Shown piece by piece: positions 63,114-64,000 of a stretch of 64,000 bases of DNA; the stretch's first letter is position 1; each line of letters opens with the position of its first letter. A program made the translations under genes and the position numbers. The notes beneath the pieces were generated by a model. That model worked only from the letters and a program-made list of their open reading frames with translations, was not told the origin of the DNA and did not search any database. Origin of the DNA: Sphingobacterium faecale (GTDB lineage Bacteria > Bacteroidota > Bacteroidia > Sphingobacteriales > Sphingobacteriaceae); NCBI RefSeq assembly GCF_016746095.1, contig NZ_JAERTY010000005.1:310001-374000 (forward strand), in the 5' to 3' direction.

Positions 63114-64000
63114 TTATAATTCTTTCTCAGATGCGTACCTGATATCTCCCTCTACAATAGTTAGGTATATCTCCAAATCCGTATCAAATACAACTACATC
63201 TGCGTCTTTATGCTGCTGCAGACTTCCTTTTGTACTATCCACTCCTAAAATCCGGGCGGGAACTTCGGTCATCATACGTACTGTATCTGTTAACGACACA
63301 TCTGCTAGTCTCATATAATTCCGGACCAATCTATTTGCGGTAGCTACGCTTCCTGCAAAAGCTGACCTATCAGGCAACTTGGCTACACCTTCTTCAACCA
63401 CAACCGCCAAACCATCAGAAAGCCTTCCCAACACACTGGATCCTTCGGGCATTGCTGCAGCGCGCATAGCGTCAGTCACCAATGCAATATGATCCGGACC
63501 TTTAATTTTATGGATCAGTTTCAATAATGGAGCTGGCACATGAATACCATCAGCGATAATTTCCACATCCATATCATCGAGGTAGTATCCAGCTTCAATA
63601 GCCCCCGCATAACGCTTTGCATCTTTGCGTATTATAGTAGACATAGCGGAATAAAAGTGCGTTGCTAATCGATAACCGGCATTATAACCCGCTACGACCT
63701 CTTCAAACAAAGCATCTGTATGTGCCAGTGAAGGAATGATACCTTTCTCTCTCAGATAAACACCAAAGTCCAATGCTCCTGGCAACTCTGGAGCAGCACT
63801 CCAACGAACGATATGGTCAGAATAGGATATAATATTGCGGTACTCTTCAACGTCTGGATTCCGTATATATCTTGGGTCCTGAGCACCGCACTGTTTCAAA
63901 GCGAGATAGGGCCCCTCAAGGTGCATCCCCAACCAAGTTGAACCTTTTTTATTCAGAGGTAAAGCTTCCTTATACACATCCAATACAGTGTAAATATGTT
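63114..64000 (-). CDS. nagA: N-acetylglucosamine-6-phosphate deacetylase, 5' end missing
   Basis: The frame is open to the window edge (295 codons present of about 390), so the true start is outside. It shows NagA motifs: GMHLEGPYL with the metal-binding Glu, SLAHTDALFEE, ATHFYSAMSTI, DGIHVPAPLLKLI, ALVTDAMRAAAMPEG and FAGSVATANRLVRNY. It converts GlcNAc-6-P to glucosamine-6-P, the substrate of NagB encoded at the other end of the locus. It is the first visible gene of the nagA-GH20-GH20 operon. Confidence 0.95.
   Translation of the reverse strand, partial: HIYTVLDVYKEALPLNKKGSTWLGMHLEGPYLALKQCGAQDPRYIRNPDVEEYRNIISYSDHIVRWSAAPELPGALDFGVYLREKGIIPSLAHTDALFEEVVAGYNAGYRLATHFYSAMSTIIRKDAKRYAGAIEAGYYLDDMDVEIIADGIHVPAPLLKLIHKIKGPDHIALVTDAMRAAAMPEGSSVLGRLSDGLAVVVEEGVAKLPDRSAFAGSVATANRLVRNYMRLADVSLTDTVRMMTEVPARILGVDSTKGSLQQHKDADVVVFDTDLEIYLTIVEGDIRYASEKEL

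Noticed and set aside
1..64000. Insertion sequences, prophage or integrative element
   Set aside because: I found no transposase, integrase, phage structural gene or flanking attachment-like repeats in the window.

Overview
The window is a chromosomal segment of a low-GC Bacteroidota bacterium, most likely a member of the Sphingobacteriaceae (Sphingobacterium or a close relative). The evidence is two SusC/SusD pairs, a type IX secretion plug protein, a long PurF-like amidophosphoribosyltransferase, many lipobox lipoproteins, and repeated promoter -7 elements of the Bacteroidota form TAnnTTTG. The genus is inferred; no rRNA gene is present.

Region 1 (1-12.6 kb): an IclR-type regulator (cut by the window edge) diverges from a co-directional cluster: FN3 lipoprotein, SusC, SusD, an ACS-type MFS transporter, a secreted calcineurin-like phosphoesterase, an FAD-dependent oxidoreductase and a second phosphoesterase with a Tat-like lipoprotein signal. 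No glycoside hydrolase or polysaccharide lyase is visible. This looks like an uptake and catabolism locus for a small phosphorylated or oxidised organic molecule and is the best candidate for an undescribed system. A degraded 5' end of another susD lies just upstream (830-948), and a perfect 13-bp inverted repeat covers the presumed promoter.

Region 2 (12.8-31 kb) is mostly housekeeping: a small membrane protein, the T9SS plug protein, an amino acid permease, a third MetallophosN-type phosphoesterase, topA-hypothetical-cmk, engB-ubiA, an ABC exporter pair, nhaA, DUF2853, a lipocalin-like protein, a cupin_8/YchJ pair and an amidophosphoribosyltransferase. A 31-codon, very acidic small ORF at 28785 has its own promoter, a palindromic upstream site and a following hairpin.

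Region 3 (31-50 kb): DOPA-dioxygenase-like protein, Rieske protein (with a 17-bp perfect hairpin inside its coding sequence), WYL regulator, GNAT, methyltransferase, MFS exporter, DinB, outer-membrane barrel, two different aconitases (AcnA-like and AcnB) in tandem, rpe, a 7TM-HD phosphohydrolase, tRNA-Ser(GCT), an AHSA1 protein and several hypotheticals. A 470-bp gap at 48.6-49.1 kb carries an 11-bp tandem repeat ahead of a Bacteroidota-specific hypothetical gene.

Region 4 (50-64 kb) is a GlcNAc-glycan utilisation locus: nagB, GH16, a fasciclin/CBM96-like surface lipoprotein, SusD and SusC on the minus strand; a divergent LacI-family regulator; then two GH20 hexosaminidases and nagA (cut by the window edge). 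Two identical 14-bp LacI-type operators lie between susC and lacI, one over the susC promoter. Together the products could bind a GlcNAc-containing glycan at the surface, import fragments, release GlcNAc and convert GlcNAc-6-P to fructose-6-P.
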